The position numbers were made by a program, and so were the translations under genes. DNA of 64,000 bases. Origin: Epiperipatus broadwayi. Taxonomy: Eukaryota; Onychophora; Udeonychophora; Euonychophora; Peripatidae. The notes beneath the pieces are model-generated. The model did no database searches and had not been told where the DNA came from. It worked only from the letters and a program-made list of their open reading frames with translations. This document shows positions 1 through 11,322 of the stretch, piece by piece (the stretch's first letter is position 1; the number at the start of each line of letters is the position of its first letter). The DNA lies in assembly GCA_028023455.1 (NCBI GenBank), contig JAQFVV010006736.1, positions 122,501 to 186,500 of the forward strand, given 5' to 3'.

Positions 1-1111
1 TGAAAAAAATTATAGAAAGGATAAATGAATATGAGTTGCCATTATGCTTAGGATTTGTAGATTATGAAAAGGCGTTTGATTCTATAAACATTTCTTCGGT
101 GATTAAAGCATTGGATCATCAAGATATAGATCCAGGATATTGTCATATTTTAAAGAATATTTATAAAAGTGCAACAGCAACAATTAGATTTAACCCTAAT
201 GATAGTAGGAAAATCAACATTGAAAAGAGTGTACGACAGGGTGACTCCATATCTCCAAAACTTTTTACAGCAGTGCTGCAAGAAGTATTTTGTGGATTAA
301 AATGGGAAGCTAAAGGAGTGAAAGTAAATGGAGATTATTTAAGTCATTTAGATTTTGCAGATGATGTAGTTGTTTTTGCAAATAATGCTTTAGAGTTACA
401 GGAAATGTTGTAGTAGTTATCAGATGAAAGTAGGAAAGTAGGACTAAAGATAAATATTAAAAAGACTAAAGTAATGTTTAATAGATTTTCTCAAAATATG
501 AAAATAAAGATTGATTATGATGAATTAGAAGAAGTTAATAGTTACAAATACCTTGGTCAGATTATTAATACAGATGGAAACATAATGGATGAAATTAATC
601 ATAGAATTAAACTTGGTTGGGATGCCTTTGGTAGAAATAACTTGATACTAAAAGGAAATATGCCTATGGGTTTGAAAAGGATGGTTTTGCCAGTTCTTAT
701 GGATCTGAGACTTGTACACTTAATAGAAGAGCAATGTAGAGACTCAAACTACTCAAAGAAGTATGGAGAGATGCATGTTGGGAGTAACAAGAAGAGATCG
801 AAAATGCAATGTATGGGTAAGAGAACAAACAGATGTTAGTAACCTTATTGAAAAAATTAAAAGACTGAAGTGGAGTTGGGCTGGACATATTCCTAGAAGA
901 GATGATAATAGATTGACAATTGAAAATTTAAACCGGATTCCAAGAGATTGTAAAAGATCCAGAAAGAGACCACATATGAGATGAATGGATGAAATAAGAA
1001 AGTGTGCAGTGGTGATGTAAAGAAGAGAAGCTAAAGATTGGAAAAGATGGATTAAAGTTGGAGAGACCTTCATACTGTAGTGGATTGATAATGGTTGATG
1101 ATGATGATGAT
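1..1111 (+). pseudogene. RTE-type LINE, 3' part of reverse transcriptase, cut by window edge
   Basis: This is the 3' end of an RTE-clade non-LTR retrotransposon, whose protein copies its own RNA into the chromosome by target-primed reverse transcription. One frame opens at base 3. It shows RT motif A (DYEKAFDS, about 60-83), motif B (RQGDSISP, from 234) and the catalytic FADD (354-365). The thumb follows (KINIKKTKVMFN, then YKYLGQI and RIKLGWDAFGR). Two adjacent stops (TAG TAG, 411-416) break the frame. A further stop and frameshift near 690-760 move it to the frame carrying MERCMLGV, LKWSWAGHIPRR and RSRKRP (763-984). The copy ends in a (TGA)n tail at 1096-1111, as RTE elements usually do. 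The endonuclease domain would lie before base 1. Motifs are well kept, so the copy is fairly young but dead. RTE identity rests on recognised family motifs, not a search. Confidence 0.88.
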
Positions 1112-1526
1112 AAAAACTAAACACAACATTTGAATTATAAATTATGCTTACTCTGAGATATCTAATGATTAATAAATAAAAAATATTAATAAATGATTGT
1201 TTAATCATTTTATTCAACATTTGCAGAATGCAATTTGTTTCACATCACATGCAAATTCTCAAGCATCCAAAAGTTTTCATATCAAAATTTCAATATGATA
1301 CATTTTTTTATTTCCACAACCCAAAATTCTTCAAGTGAGTTCATGTGTAATGTTAGAAACATAAAAATAAATATGTAGAAAGGCTGATGAATATATATTA
1401 ACAAAATAATCATTCAATGTTTGTAATTCTTAACTCTGTATGTAAATAATATGCAAAACATATATATCTTGAAGTAAATTATGTAAATTAAATAGTAAAT
1501 CAAAAATACAAATGCTCATTTATCAT
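1112..1526. other. AT-rich spacer
   Basis: No gene, RNA motif or ordered repeat seen. The stretch lies between the RTE tail and the first ribozyme retroposon. Confidence 0.5.
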
Positions 1527-1539
1527 AAATATTGTTATA
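1527..1539. repeat. Target-site duplication, left, family A copy 1
   Basis: AAATATTGTTATA, repeated exactly at 1820-1832 on the far side of the element. A 13 bp duplication points to retroposition rather than cut-and-paste transposition. Confidence 0.65.
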
Positions 1540-1819
1540 AGCCAATAAACATCACATGACCACCACTTCTTATGCTTGTATATAACTGTTTTAAAGCAGG
1601 CAAAAATCACTATACGTATTGCCACACACAGCAAGCTAGATAATCAATCGATACCAGATCCAAGGCTCCTCACTGACAAAGGCCACAAGCCAGAAACTAG
1701 TCTGGGGATATTGGATGAGTAGGCACTAGATGAGGATTTTTATGCACAAGCCTTCTGGCATCCATTGATTACTCTAGCTTATTGTGTGTGGCAATATGTA
1801 TAGTGGTTTTTGCCTGTTT
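1540..1819 (+). mobile_element. Hammerhead-ribozyme retroposon, family A copy 1
   Basis: A 280 bp element lies between perfect 13 bp direct repeats (AAATATTGTTATA at 1527-1539 and 1820-1832), which read as a target-site duplication. Inside, arms of about 50 bp pair with each other (from 1598 onward and up to 1813). Between them is a type I hammerhead-like core on the plus strand: CTGACAA at 1673-1679 (consensus CTGANGA, one core base changed), stem II GGCC/GGC-like, GAAAC at 1693-1697, palindromic ACTAGT at 1696-1701 and C at 1702 as the predicted cleavage base. Stem I pairs TCCTCA with TGGGGA. After an internal loop, ATCCAA pairs with TTGGAT. There is no ORF. The changed core base suggests this copy is inactive. 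Animal retrozymes are the closest known group. Confidence 0.68.
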
Positions 1820-1832
1820 AAATATTGTTATA
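1820..1832. repeat. Target-site duplication, right, family A copy 1
   Basis: Exact match of the 13 bases at 1527-1539. It directly follows the element's terminal CCTGTTT. Confidence 0.65.
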
Positions 1833-2105
1833 CATTTTAATTGATAATAATATATAATGTTCAATTGCAAATGACATCATAAACATTTAATAAATGAATA
1901 CTTTAATCACTCCATTTATCACACAAATCTCTGAGAATACAAACATTTACTAAATCACATCTCTGACTATAAATATTTTGATCTTTGTTCACATGCTTAT
2001 CATTAACTAAAATAAAACGTTAACAACTTACAAAATAAACAATTATATAAATGGAATATTCCAAATATTATATATATTGTGATTGGATGAACACATATCA
2101 CAAAT

Positions 2106-2328
2106 AAACATTACATGATCATCATTATTTATGCTTGTTTATAACTTTTATTAAAACAGGAAAAACTCTCCATATGTCTTGCCACTCAGTGCAAGTGAGA
2201 AATTAGTCTGCAGATATTGGTTGAGAATAGACACTAGATGGGGATTTTATGCATAAGACTTCTGGCATCCATTAATTACTCTGGTTTGCACTGAGTGGCA
2301 ATATGTGTGGAGAGTTTTGTCTGTTTTT
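2106..2328 (+). mobile_element. Hammerhead-ribozyme retroposon, family A copy 2, ribozyme half deleted
   Basis: This 223 bp relative of the element at 1540 is flanked by a perfect 14 bp direct repeat (CACATATCACAAAT at 2092-2105 and 2329-2342). It begins with the family terminus (ACATTACATGATCA, then TATGCTTG) and has arms around GCCACTCAGTGCAA that pair with each other. An internal deletion removed the CTGANGA side of the ribozyme. The 3' half (GAAATTAGTCTG, then GATATTGG) remains at about 2191-2222. The ribozyme cannot work from this copy alone. Its arm sequence differs from copies 1 and 3 but is matched across its own hairpin. Confidence 0.62.
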
Positions 2329-2342
2329 CACATATCACAAAT

Positions 2343-3230
2343 GTATTACCTAAAGTTATAAAAATGTATTCCTTAAATCTGAATTCAAACATTAAAATTA
2401 AATCTTAAAATTTTGCATTAATAAAATTTAACAAAAAAAAAAAAATCAAACTTAGAAACATGACAAATAATACATACACAGCAGCACAACTAAAAAAATC
2501 TATATAGATTAGTTAAGAATAATTGGGTATTCAGTAAAATTAGAAAGAATGTAACAGAGAGATAGCTAGATAGTCATATTAATAGTCATATTAATATTTA
2601 CTCATACATTAGTTTGATGAGTGTAATAAAATGTTCATTAATTTTTTTTTTTTTTTTGTAAAACTATGTTTATGTATAAAATGAATTTAATATGTAGTTT
2701 TGTATAGTTTAATGTTCACAAGCAGAACCCATTTTATCATAATATTAATATCTTTTCTGGAAAAAAATATCTAAATATAATAAAAAATTAAATGTAAGGT
2801 TATGAATGAAAGTACAAGCAAGTTTAGAAAATACAAGATAATTTTTTTTAAAATTGTAAAACATGCACACAGATACATAAAAATACCAATTACAAGATTA
2901 ATTAAAGTTGATGTATAAACAAAGATGCTAAAAAAGTATGAAATTAAAAAATAACTGGTCAGTGAAATGCTATTGAAAAATAACTGGACAAAAGACATTG
3001 CATAGGCTTTCAAGTTTTGTAAAACACATCTTTTGAGAATGGTAGAGAAACAATATAATACATTCATATGTTTAAAAAAAAACAAAAATAAAAAAGAAGA
3101 AAAAAGTGAAAACATTTAGGAGTCTAACATCATCAAATAAGCAAAAGAAAGATAAGCTATAAGTCTGTCAAATACCTTCACCACAACAGAATTGGGTTCT
3201 AGTGCTTCTAAATCAGGTGAATTAGCTGTA
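2343..3230. other. AT-rich spacer
   Basis: Short homopolymer runs (A at about 2433, T at 2642-2657). No supported gene. Open frames on the minus strand near 2771-3115 are low-complexity Phe/Leu/Ile and look like chance. Confidence 0.45.
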
Positions 3231-3269
3231 GATCCCTTTTCAGTACATTTTGGCAGGTATGACTACTGC

Positions 3270-3720
3270 TTCTATACCAAATTGGTGTATAAGCAGGAGC
3301 TCTCAAATCTAAAACCAACTCATGCAGCCATATACAATGCTGCACATTGACAAACCCCACCACTCCGATAAATAATCACATGCTGATCAAAAATAATTTC
3401 ACTGTTAGGATCTTGTAGAGTGAGAAAAAGAAAAGAGAGTTCTGAGAAAAAACATGGGGAAGTGCAGCATTGAAATATTGATGGACAATTCAAATGTCTC
3501 CATCTCATCAAAATCTTCCAAAATTTCAAGCACTGCATAAAAAGTATTTTATTAAGTACAATGAAATTTTTGAATATCTTTGAATGGAGCCTCATTGAGA
3601 TCTTTCATGAAATCAATGGTAAAATGGGCATAGGGCCAGAGATCTTTAAAGACCAGCTCAGTGCTCTCTAGGATGGCCTTTTGAACCCACACTTTTGAAA
3701 TCCTTTTTAAAAAAAATGGT
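3270..3720 (-). pseudogene. Unidentified decayed coding fragment
   Basis: The base composition here is less AT-rich than the surroundings. On the minus strand one frame gives a protein-like stretch (KSVWVQKAILES, then FKDLWPYAHFTIDFMKDL) from about 3715 down to 3560. After two stops it resumes in the same frame (EILEDFDEMETFELSINIS) to about 3440. The stops, plus a separate 91-codon open frame at 3320-3595 in another phase, suggest a broken gene or the coding part of an old transposon. I do not recognise the family. The balanced residues (Trp, Asp, Glu, Met) differ from the Ile/Phe/Asn of random AT-rich frames, which is the reason to list it. Confidence 0.35.
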
Positions 3721-4210
3721 TTTCAAAGTGATTAGGAAAAACATTAAAAAATTAAATCTACTTTGAACCATAACATAAGAGCTAATTTGTGTTGTGGTAT
3801 GGCCTCATGTTACCCCTCTATTATTCCATAAGCAGCAGAAAATGGACTTGGCAAAAAAATTATCTTGTTCTAATAATGCTGTGCTAATTTTATACTTCAT
3901 GCTATATCATTGTAGCAAAATAATAACAAAAATTTTCATAATACCAAAGATAATCGCTAATATACCTTCTTAATGACCTAAAATATATTGCTATGTTTAA
4001 AAACCAGCTGTATCTGCTGATGTAAAGTTATAATAGTATATATTGATGACCTCAGAATCAAGAGTCCAAAATTACTATATTTAGAGAATACTAATAAATG
4101 CCCTTTAAAAAGAGTACTTAGAAGATGCTATGAACTGCAAATATAATTAAAACAGATATTAGAACAAAATAACAAAAAGGGATCAAAAATGAAATACAGG
4201 TTTCAAAGAA
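3721..4210. other. AT-rich spacer
   Basis: No gene or ordered repeat seen. Confidence 0.4.
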
Positions 4211-4214
4211 CAAT

Positions 4215-4446
4215 AAAGCAATACTGATATCATTAAAAGAAGTAAGAGATTAAAGAATTGGGGTGGACATATTTTAGAAAAGATAACAGATAAACAGATG
4301 AATTTTTAAACAATTCCAACATATAGTATAAGATTTAAAAAGAGACCATATGTAACATCCATTAATGAAATAAGCAAGGTTGATGATATGATATGGAGAA
4401 GAGAAAAGTTAGAGATCAAAGTAACTGGATTAAATATATAAAAAGT
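4215..4446 (+). pseudogene. Decayed RTE LINE, 3' end fragment
   Basis: Bases 4225-4445 align by eye with the last part of the RTE at 860-1070: GGGGTGGACATATTTTAGAA matches that copy's LKWSWAGHIPRR codons. A KRP-encoding stretch (about 4338) and GAGAAGAGAA (about 4396, as in RREAK) follow in the same order. Frames are broken throughout. It is the same family as the copies at 1, 40480 and 50105, but older and truncated on both sides. Confidence 0.6.
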
Positions 4447-4450
4447 AAAG

Positions 4451-4790
4451 ACACATATTACATGACCCCATTTCTTTTTTTAAGCTTGAAAAATATAAAC
4501 AAAGACCTTTGCTAGTTACTCAACAAGCTTTGTGATAAATGCTTAGAAAGAGAAAGCATTTAAAATATCTCTATTAAAAACCACACCCAAAACGAAGCCC
4601 AATGGTTTCATGCATTGCACTCCTTAGTGAGACACTAGGGTAGTTTCAGACACTAGATCTAAAAATACCAACCCAAAACTAGCATTTATCTAAGAGTTAA
4701 CCATTGAGTAGAAAACCTGAAATTTTCAGACACTTTTTTTAGATTTTCTATTCAATGATTAAGTCTTAGATAATGATTGAAAATGATAAT
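4451..4790 (-). mobile_element. Hammerhead-ribozyme retroposon, family B, decayed copy
   Basis: The left terminus (ACATATTACATGACC, then AAGCTTG) is shared with families A and B. The stretch AGAAAGCATTTAAAAT matches the arm of the element at 53190. The minus strand carries a hammerhead-like order: CTAAGGA (plus 4621-4627; consensus CTGANGA, two changes), stem II GTGC AAT GCAT, intact GAAAC (plus 4605-4609) and a shortened stem III. Downstream, 4682-4782 holds a separate hairpin in which ATCTAAGAGTTAACCATTGA pairs imperfectly with its inverse. No clear target duplication was found. It is presumably inactive. Confidence 0.45.
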
Positions 4791-4886
4791 GATGATGACC
4801 TAAAATTAAAAGTATATAAGATTATAAAAAATATTAGTAAAAATATTTATATATAAGTATAATTAAATTTCTGTAAGATATATATG

Positions 4887-5023
4887 TTTTTTTTTTTTTT
4901 TTCATATGTCATAGTTTTTTTTTTTTTTTCATATGTCATAGCATCGGCCGGGACGCGAACCCACAACCATCTGCAACCAACCACTTGCTTGCATGGCGGC
5001 TGCGACAACTCTCGGCCAACAAA
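4887..5023 (-). mobile_element. tRNA-derived SINE, copy 1
   Basis: Read on the minus strand, this unit of about 100 bp starts with a class II tRNA-like A box (TTGGCCGAGAG) and holds a B box (GTGGGTTCGCGTCCC). It ends in poly(A), seen here as the T runs at 4887-4902 and 4915-4929. The tail motif TTCATATGTCATAG occurs twice, so the 3' end is duplicated or the copy landed in an older tail. GTCATAGTTTTT flanks both sides (about 4907 and 5024) as a likely target duplication. It is far more GC- and CpG-rich than its surroundings. Copies 2 (19854) and 3 (51429) share the sequence. Tail-only tRNA SINEs of this kind are moved by LINE machinery. Confidence 0.8.
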
Positions 5024-5345
5024 GTCATAGTTTTTATTTTTCAAATATACACAAATTACATTTTTTTGTTAGATATTTAGAATTGTGTAAACTTTCTTTA
5101 AGAAATTTGAGATTTGTAATAATTGAGAGTACTTATTGCCATTCGTATTTACAGGTTGCTAGGAGAGAGCAAATTCCCCAGAGCTCGGTAATTTGCTCTT
5201 TATAAATATTTATTTTATCATTATTATTAATGTTATGAAAGAGGTTTCTGGATATATTGTAAATATGAAGTAATATAACATATATATGACCTAAAAATTA
5301 TATAATTTCTTGGATGAAAAAAAGTTTGTTAATGCCTATTACAAA

Positions 5346-5703
<358 letters not shown>

Positions 5704-6960
5704 GATGTAGCGATGATGATCCAAACAAAAAAAATGCAATTCTACATACTTAGTTTAATTTTTAAATATTCACTTTAATAACATATTATTTACAAAATTT
5801 TTCAATAATTATTTTTGAATTAATAAATAACTTAATAAAATACAGTATTAATAACGTTATATAACAATGTAATACAATAAGATATGTACACATTCAACAT
5901 TTATATTTTTTTAATTACAATTAAATACTCCCTTTTTATAGGATATGATGTTATTGTTCTATTCAACTTTATTTCCTATTTAACAAAATCATGTGTATTC
6001 GTTAAATAATCAGTCCTTTTTTATGGATTTTATTTATACCCATTACCCCTTATACATTATACTTCAAAAATATAAGATTTAAAAATAGGTATTATTGTTT
6101 CATTTCTTAAATAAAATAATCTTATTGTAATATTATAAAATATTACATATTTATCTGTTTTTATATCTTATGGCATTTATCATTTGGTTTTTCTTTTTTA
6201 CCTTACACTAGTAAGATAATAATTCAATAACTATGAAGTCCTTGATTTTTTTTTTCTTGATATCACACTCAATTTTCCCAAGACTTTATTATCAAACTCT
6301 ATAACTAAATAAAAAATGAAAATTTTATACTATGCCCTATCAAATATAACAACATATCTTCTTCTGAAATAATTTCCATTTACAATTTATGATACTATGC
6401 TAAATGTTAATAAAATGCTCTTTGGTGCATCCTAAAATAAGAAATAGTTATCTTCATTTTATCTAAACAATTTAGCTACTAATTTCCTATTTCCAATCTA
6501 TACTTGTATTATATGTTTCTTATTAATAATAGCCAATAAAGAATTACAAACCCGGATTAGATATAACTTCCCTATAGTGGTATTAAATTATTTATACTTG
6601 AATATAAGATCAAAGTTTAAATATCACAATCTATTGTTTCAATATTATATTCGAACACATACAGATTTTCTTTTCTTTTAATAAACATATATGATTACTT
6701 TCATATGAATATTTTATTAGCTTATTGTTTATTTCCATTTATATTATTTAACAGTATTTAATAAAATAAAAAATTTAAATAATTAATTACCTAGATAAAT
6801 AAATCAAATTAATTATTAATTTTTATTCATTTACTTATCCCCCTATATTTATAACGATTATTTTAAAGTATAAAATTAAACAATATACCCCAATTGTTCC
6901 AAATGCTTTAGACTAGTTAAGCATCAGCATCCCCCCTTCTGCCTCTCTTATTCTCATAAT
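5704..6960. other. AT-rich spacer
   Basis: Nothing recognisable on either strand. Confidence 0.4.
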
Positions 6961-7229
6961 AATATCATAAAACTACAAAATTCCAACACAAACAGATTAT
7001 TGTCAACTTCTCATTTTTTTCTTTCTTAACAATCAAAGATTATTTTCAACTTGCATACTATATTCTATTTTTAGCCACTTCTTGCATTTATTATAATATC
7101 ACAAAACTACAAAATTCCAACACAAACAGATTATTGTCAATTTCTCTTTTTTTTTCTTTCTTAACAATCAAAGATTATTTTCAACTTGCATACTATATTC
7201 TATTTTTAGCTATTTCTTGCATTTATTAT
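6961..7229. repeat. 134 bp tandem duplication
   Basis: The unit starting AATATCATAAAACTACAAAA at 6961 repeats at 7095 almost without change, then AATATC appears again at 7230. Only a few substitutions and one or two T insertions separate the units, so the duplication is recent. Confidence 0.93.
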
Positions 7230-9170
7230 AATATCAACATTTCACCAGTCCATCACTATACTTCAGTCTTCACATTAAACCTTATATATTCTTTGTCAAT
7301 GTTATTCTTTAGAATATTACGTTTTCCATCTTTTCTTTAAATGTAGACTGACATTATCCTTAATCTACATTTCTTATTTTCAAATAAGATAGTGTTTATT
7401 CCATTAATTTATTCAATTCTTTCTCTTCCAACACCTATATATTCTTTGTTATTTGTCCTCAGTAATGGTTTAATTTTTTTATACTTATCTTGTTTTTCCA
7501 TTTTATGGTTTTGATAAATAATTCTTTCATTTTCAGAGCAGACCACTATGATCTTATTACAAGTGTAAATATAATCTGCATTTAAATTTTTCTCTTTACA
7601 TTTTGCTTCATACTATACCTATACATCCTTTTAACTTTTTATCATTCATCTATTATACACAATTCATCCTTAAATTCATTTTACGTGACAATTGTATTAA
7701 AATTAATAAATATCTGTTCATATATTTTATATCATTGAAATTATCATTCAGATATACTTATATATATTCTCTTCTAATATTAAGTCCACTTTTTCATAAG
7801 TAAATATTTCCACTATCATTTTCTACTGATTTAGTTTTAACTATATTTAAAAATTTATATTCAACTCTGTCAGAAATGATTTTCTTTTTATTCATCTATC
7901 AATTTCAACATAATCTTTTACAAATTCTATGATAGCCATGACATACCAGTACTTCAGTGTGCTGAGCAACTAAATCATGTATTAACATAATACCCACTGT
8001 GGTTTCCTTGAATTCATTTATTAATTTACAGCACTTTGGTATAACTTTACAGCTTTTTCTTTCATTCTTCTAATAATATTTTGTCAATATAATGACTCCC
8101 AAGATATTTCCTAACATTATTAAACTGTTGATTTCACCAGTAGAGATCTAACTTTTTTTCACTTCATCATTTTAACAAAAAACTTTATAACATATTTTTA
8201 AGATTAACAAATAAATCAACATTAGTTATTTTTTTTAAACTATTACTTTTGATATTTAAAATAGTCCTCAGTAATTATTAAATTTTTTATACTTATCTTG
8301 TTTTTTCATTTTATGGTTTTGATAAAACTAAATTAGTTTTCATCTGGTCTGTAATCTTTTTTACCCTCTTTTTTCCAAAACATTGTCTGCTTGTTTTTAA
8401 TTTATTCCAAATTGTGTTTTCCCATTGGTCAATTCTTCCACTCCTTTGGTTCTGAATATTCAACTAGTTACAATGTAGTTTAATTATTTTTAAAACAAAT
8501 ATTATCTGCTACAAGATTTACTAATAAAAAATACATTTCATGAACTGAATTAAAAAATACAATTTACGTTAAATCATTTTAGATCATTTTATTTCATCCA
8601 GATTACATCCTAAATTTATTTTACAAACTTTTCATAACTGAATTACTAACATAAGTATTATTTATTTATTTTTAAAAATAAATTAAGATTTCACAAGAAA
8701 TAATCATTGCTTTATAATGTCAGATGTACATAAATATGAGTATATATGTCTATAATGCACATTTTTATTTATAAAATTAGATTTGAACTTTATTACAATT
8801 TTAAATATTATCAAACAATTAATTACTAAGAAATATTATTAATTTATATTTTATTATTTTATCTCTTATATATCTTTCAAAATAATACATTAACCAATAT
8901 TTATATAATTTATGCTACTTCAAATAAACTAGTTCCAAGTTCAAACCGTAAACAACTAAAATAACCTCTTATTTTTCTTAGTTTAAGAAATAAATATATT
9001 TACTTTATAAAATTTAGAATTATATTTAAAATCTGTTTCCAATTTACTTTATGATGGGGTGTACCCAAATAAAAGGATACAATACATATATATTACAAAT
9101 AAAATATCTATTAAGTAAAAACTATTGTAGTAACAATAAAAATAATAAATATCATGGTTATTAACTAGTA
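7230..9170. other. T-rich repetitive stretch, possibly an antisense LINE remnant
   Basis: The plus strand is pyrimidine-biased. A 65-70 bp motif (CCTCAGTAAT, then TTATACTTATCTTGTTTTT and TTTTATGGTTTTGATAAA) occurs at about 7450-7516 and again at 8262-8330. On the minus strand near 8340-8480 a short frame reads RIDQWENTIWNKLKTS, then VKKITDQMK. This vaguely recalls linker regions of invertebrate reverse-transcriptase elements, but I cannot support an identity. Open frames at 7134 and 7603 are low-complexity. Confidence 0.3.
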
Positions 9171-9175
9171 TATAC

Positions 9176-9498
9176 AGTCTTTCAATTTACAGAAGTACTT
9201 TTGGTTAATTACTTAATCCTTCTCAACTGCTGTTAAATTCAAAAACCTTAGTGAAAGTGAATATTATCAACTCAAATCCCATGAATCATGAATTTTAATG
9301 TTAGCAGTTTATCTATTAATTATATTCATTTTATTTCTATTTATTAAAATTATCTTCTTAATTTTTTTTATTATGGTTTCTCTCTTCAAGAAGAATCTTA
9401 ATACTTTCAAGATCAAACATTTATATTTACATGTCTTTTTATGATCCAAGAAAACTGAAGCACTCATTAAATCATCAACATCATCATCATCATCATCA

Positions 9499-9550
<52 letters not shown>

Positions 9551-10066
9551 ATGTTTGTATAACAATTCATGCTATTTTAATCTTTTTTCAATACTGCACC
9601 TCAATTTACCTATATATGATAACATCCATGCATAAAAAATTAATATACAACATTACTTTCATATCTGCCAAACAAAAAAGAAATTTTATATATCAAATTT
9701 TTATGAATGTATGTTATCATATATAGGTGAATCAAAGTGCAGCATTGAGAAAAGATTAAAAAAGCATAAATTGTTATAAAAGCATGTTAAAAGTAAAATA
9801 ATAAAGATTTAATGAGTGCATCAGTTATAAATTTAAGTTTGATCTTGAAAGTGTTAAGATTCTTTATGAAGAGAAAAAACATAAAAAAAAAAATAATAAA
9901 GGAGGCAATTTTAATAAATAGAAATAAAATGAATATAATTAATAGACAAGCTGTTAACATTAAAATTCAGGATTCATAGGATTTGAATTGATGACATTTA
10001 CTTCCATTATGTATTTTGAATTTAATGGCAGTTGAGGAAGGTTAAATAATTAACTGAAAGACTTAT
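9176..10066. mobile_element. Large foldback element, about 0.9 kb
   Basis: Left arm 9176-9650 pairs with right arm 9690-10066. CAGTCTTTCAATTTACAGAA begins the left arm and AATTAACTGAAAGACT ends the right. Pairing can be followed through AACTGC/GCAGTT, TTCAAGATCAAAC/GTTTGATCTTGAA and TATATATGATAACATCCATG/ATGTATGTTATCATATATAG beside the loop. A (ATC)n(ATT)n microsatellite (9472-9549) sits in the left arm only, so it expanded after the palindrome formed. No ORF and no ribozyme core seen. Confidence 0.8.
9472..9549. repeat. (ATC)n(ATT)n microsatellite
   Basis: ATC units pass into ATT units without interruption, inside the left arm of the foldback element. Confidence 0.97.
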
Positions 10067-10254
10067 GCAGATTGAATGAGTGTGTATATTTATTATTTTT
10101 ATAGTTATATATATATGAAAAACAAAAACAAGTTATAAATCACGTAACTTGCTATTGCTTGCATTTATGATCGACAGATGGAGCTTTACCAAAACCTCCG
10201 AACAAGCATATTTTTGTTTACATAAACATCAAAAGAGTCAGAATTCACTATCTC

Positions 10255-10325
10255 TTTCATTGGCTCCACCTTTAGATCAGCTGATTTCAAGCTAATTTGC
10301 TATAATAGGTGAAGGATAGGGCTAG
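10255..10325 (-). ncRNA. Hammerhead ribozyme motif, family D, left arm unit 1, core mutated
   Basis: The minus strand reads CCTTCA, then CCTATTA where CTGATGA is expected, stem II AGC/GCT, GAAA, stem III ATCAGCTGAT and C, then TAAAGG. The GAAA side and stem III are kept while the CUGANGA side is lost. Confidence 0.45.
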
Positions 10326-10679
10326 AAACTAGATCTAAACACTAACTCCAGGCATTTATGCAACAAATTCTTATCAGTTTGCAAGCATAAATTTTTCAGG
10401 CACGTAATGTCTTTAAACCCAGTCTAATAAGCCAGATAGCTACATGTGTCTGATATCAGCTCAGTTTCATCACATAGTCTCAGCCTCTGCAATATATATC
10501 ATTGCAAAAACCGTTAAAGGTACATTTATATAAAACAAAAACAAGTTATAAATCACGTAACTTGCTATCATTTGCATTTATGATAAATAGATGGAGCTTT
10601 ACCAAAACCTCCAAACAAGTGTATTTTTCTTTACATAAATGTCAAAAGAGTCAGAATTCACTATTTTTTTTGTTGGCTC

Positions 10680-10738
10680 CACCTACAGATTAGCTAATTT
10701 CAAGCTAATTTGCTATCATCAGAGAAGTATAGGGTTAG
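10680..10738 (-). ncRNA. Hammerhead ribozyme motif, family D, left arm unit 2
   Basis: On the minus strand: CTGATGA (plus 10716-10722), stem II AGC-AAATTA-GCT with a U.U mismatch at its base, GAAA (plus 10698-10701), palindromic stem III ATTAGCTAAT (plus 10689-10698), then C as the predicted cleavage base (plus 10688). All conserved core positions are present. Stem I is weak here: C-G, T-A and C-G pairs are broken by T.T mismatches. The unit at 11271 keeps a better stem I (CTTCA with TGAAG). Confidence 0.62.
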
Positions 10739-10861
10739 AAACTAGATCTAAACACTGACTCCAAGCGTTTATGCAACAAGTTCTTATCATTCATGCTTGC
10801 AAACTGATAAGAACTTGTTGCATAAACGCTTGGAGTCAGTGTTTAGATCTAGTTTCTAACC

Positions 10862-10916
10862 CTATACTTTACTGATGATAGCAAATTAGCTTGAAATTAG
10901 CTAATCTGTAGGTGGA
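10862..10916 (+). ncRNA. Hammerhead ribozyme motif, family D, right arm unit 1
   Basis: CTGATGA 10872-10878, stem II AGC/GCT closing the loop AAATTA, GAAA 10893-10896, self-complementary ATTAGCTAAT 10896-10905 and C 10906, giving an AUC cleavage triplet. The whole catalytic core matches consensus. Stem I has A-U, U.G, U-A and C-G with one U.U mismatch, so activity is uncertain. Stem III can close only as a two-base-loop hairpin or, more plausibly, between two RNA copies. Confidence 0.65.
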
Positions 10917-11264
10917 GTCAATGAAAGAGATAGTGAATTCTGACTCTTTTGATGTTTATGTAAACAAAAATACACTTGTTTGGAGGTTTTAGTAAAGCTC
11001 CATCTATTGATCATAAATGCAAGCGATAGCAAGTTACGTGATTTATAACTTGTTTTTCATGAATGTATCTTTAAAGGTTTTTGCAATGATATATACTGCT
11101 GAGGATTTGACTATGTGGTGCCACTGAACTGATATCAGACCCATGTAGCTATTTACTTGTTAGGCTGGATTTGAAGACATTACGTGTCTGAAAAATTCAT
11201 GCTTCAAACTGATAGGAACTTGTTGCATAAAAGCTTGGAGTCAGTATATAGATCTAGTTTCTAG

Positions 11265-11322
11265 CCCTATCCTTCATTGATAATAGCAAATTAGCTTGAA
11301 ATCAGCTGATCTGAAGATGGAA
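11265..11322 (+). ncRNA. Hammerhead ribozyme motif, family D, right arm unit 2, core mutated
   Basis: TTGATAA at 11277-11283 replaces CTGATGA (two core changes). GAAA is at 11298-11301, stem III ATCAGCTGAT at 11301-11310, C at 11311. Stem I CTTCA/TGAAG is intact (5 bp). Stem III differs from unit 1 (TTA/TAA against TCA/TGA) yet keeps pairing, a compensatory change. Confidence 0.55.

Noticed and set aside
753-1220. Minus-strand ORF of 155 codons
   Set aside because: Antisense of the RTE reverse-transcriptase 3' end.
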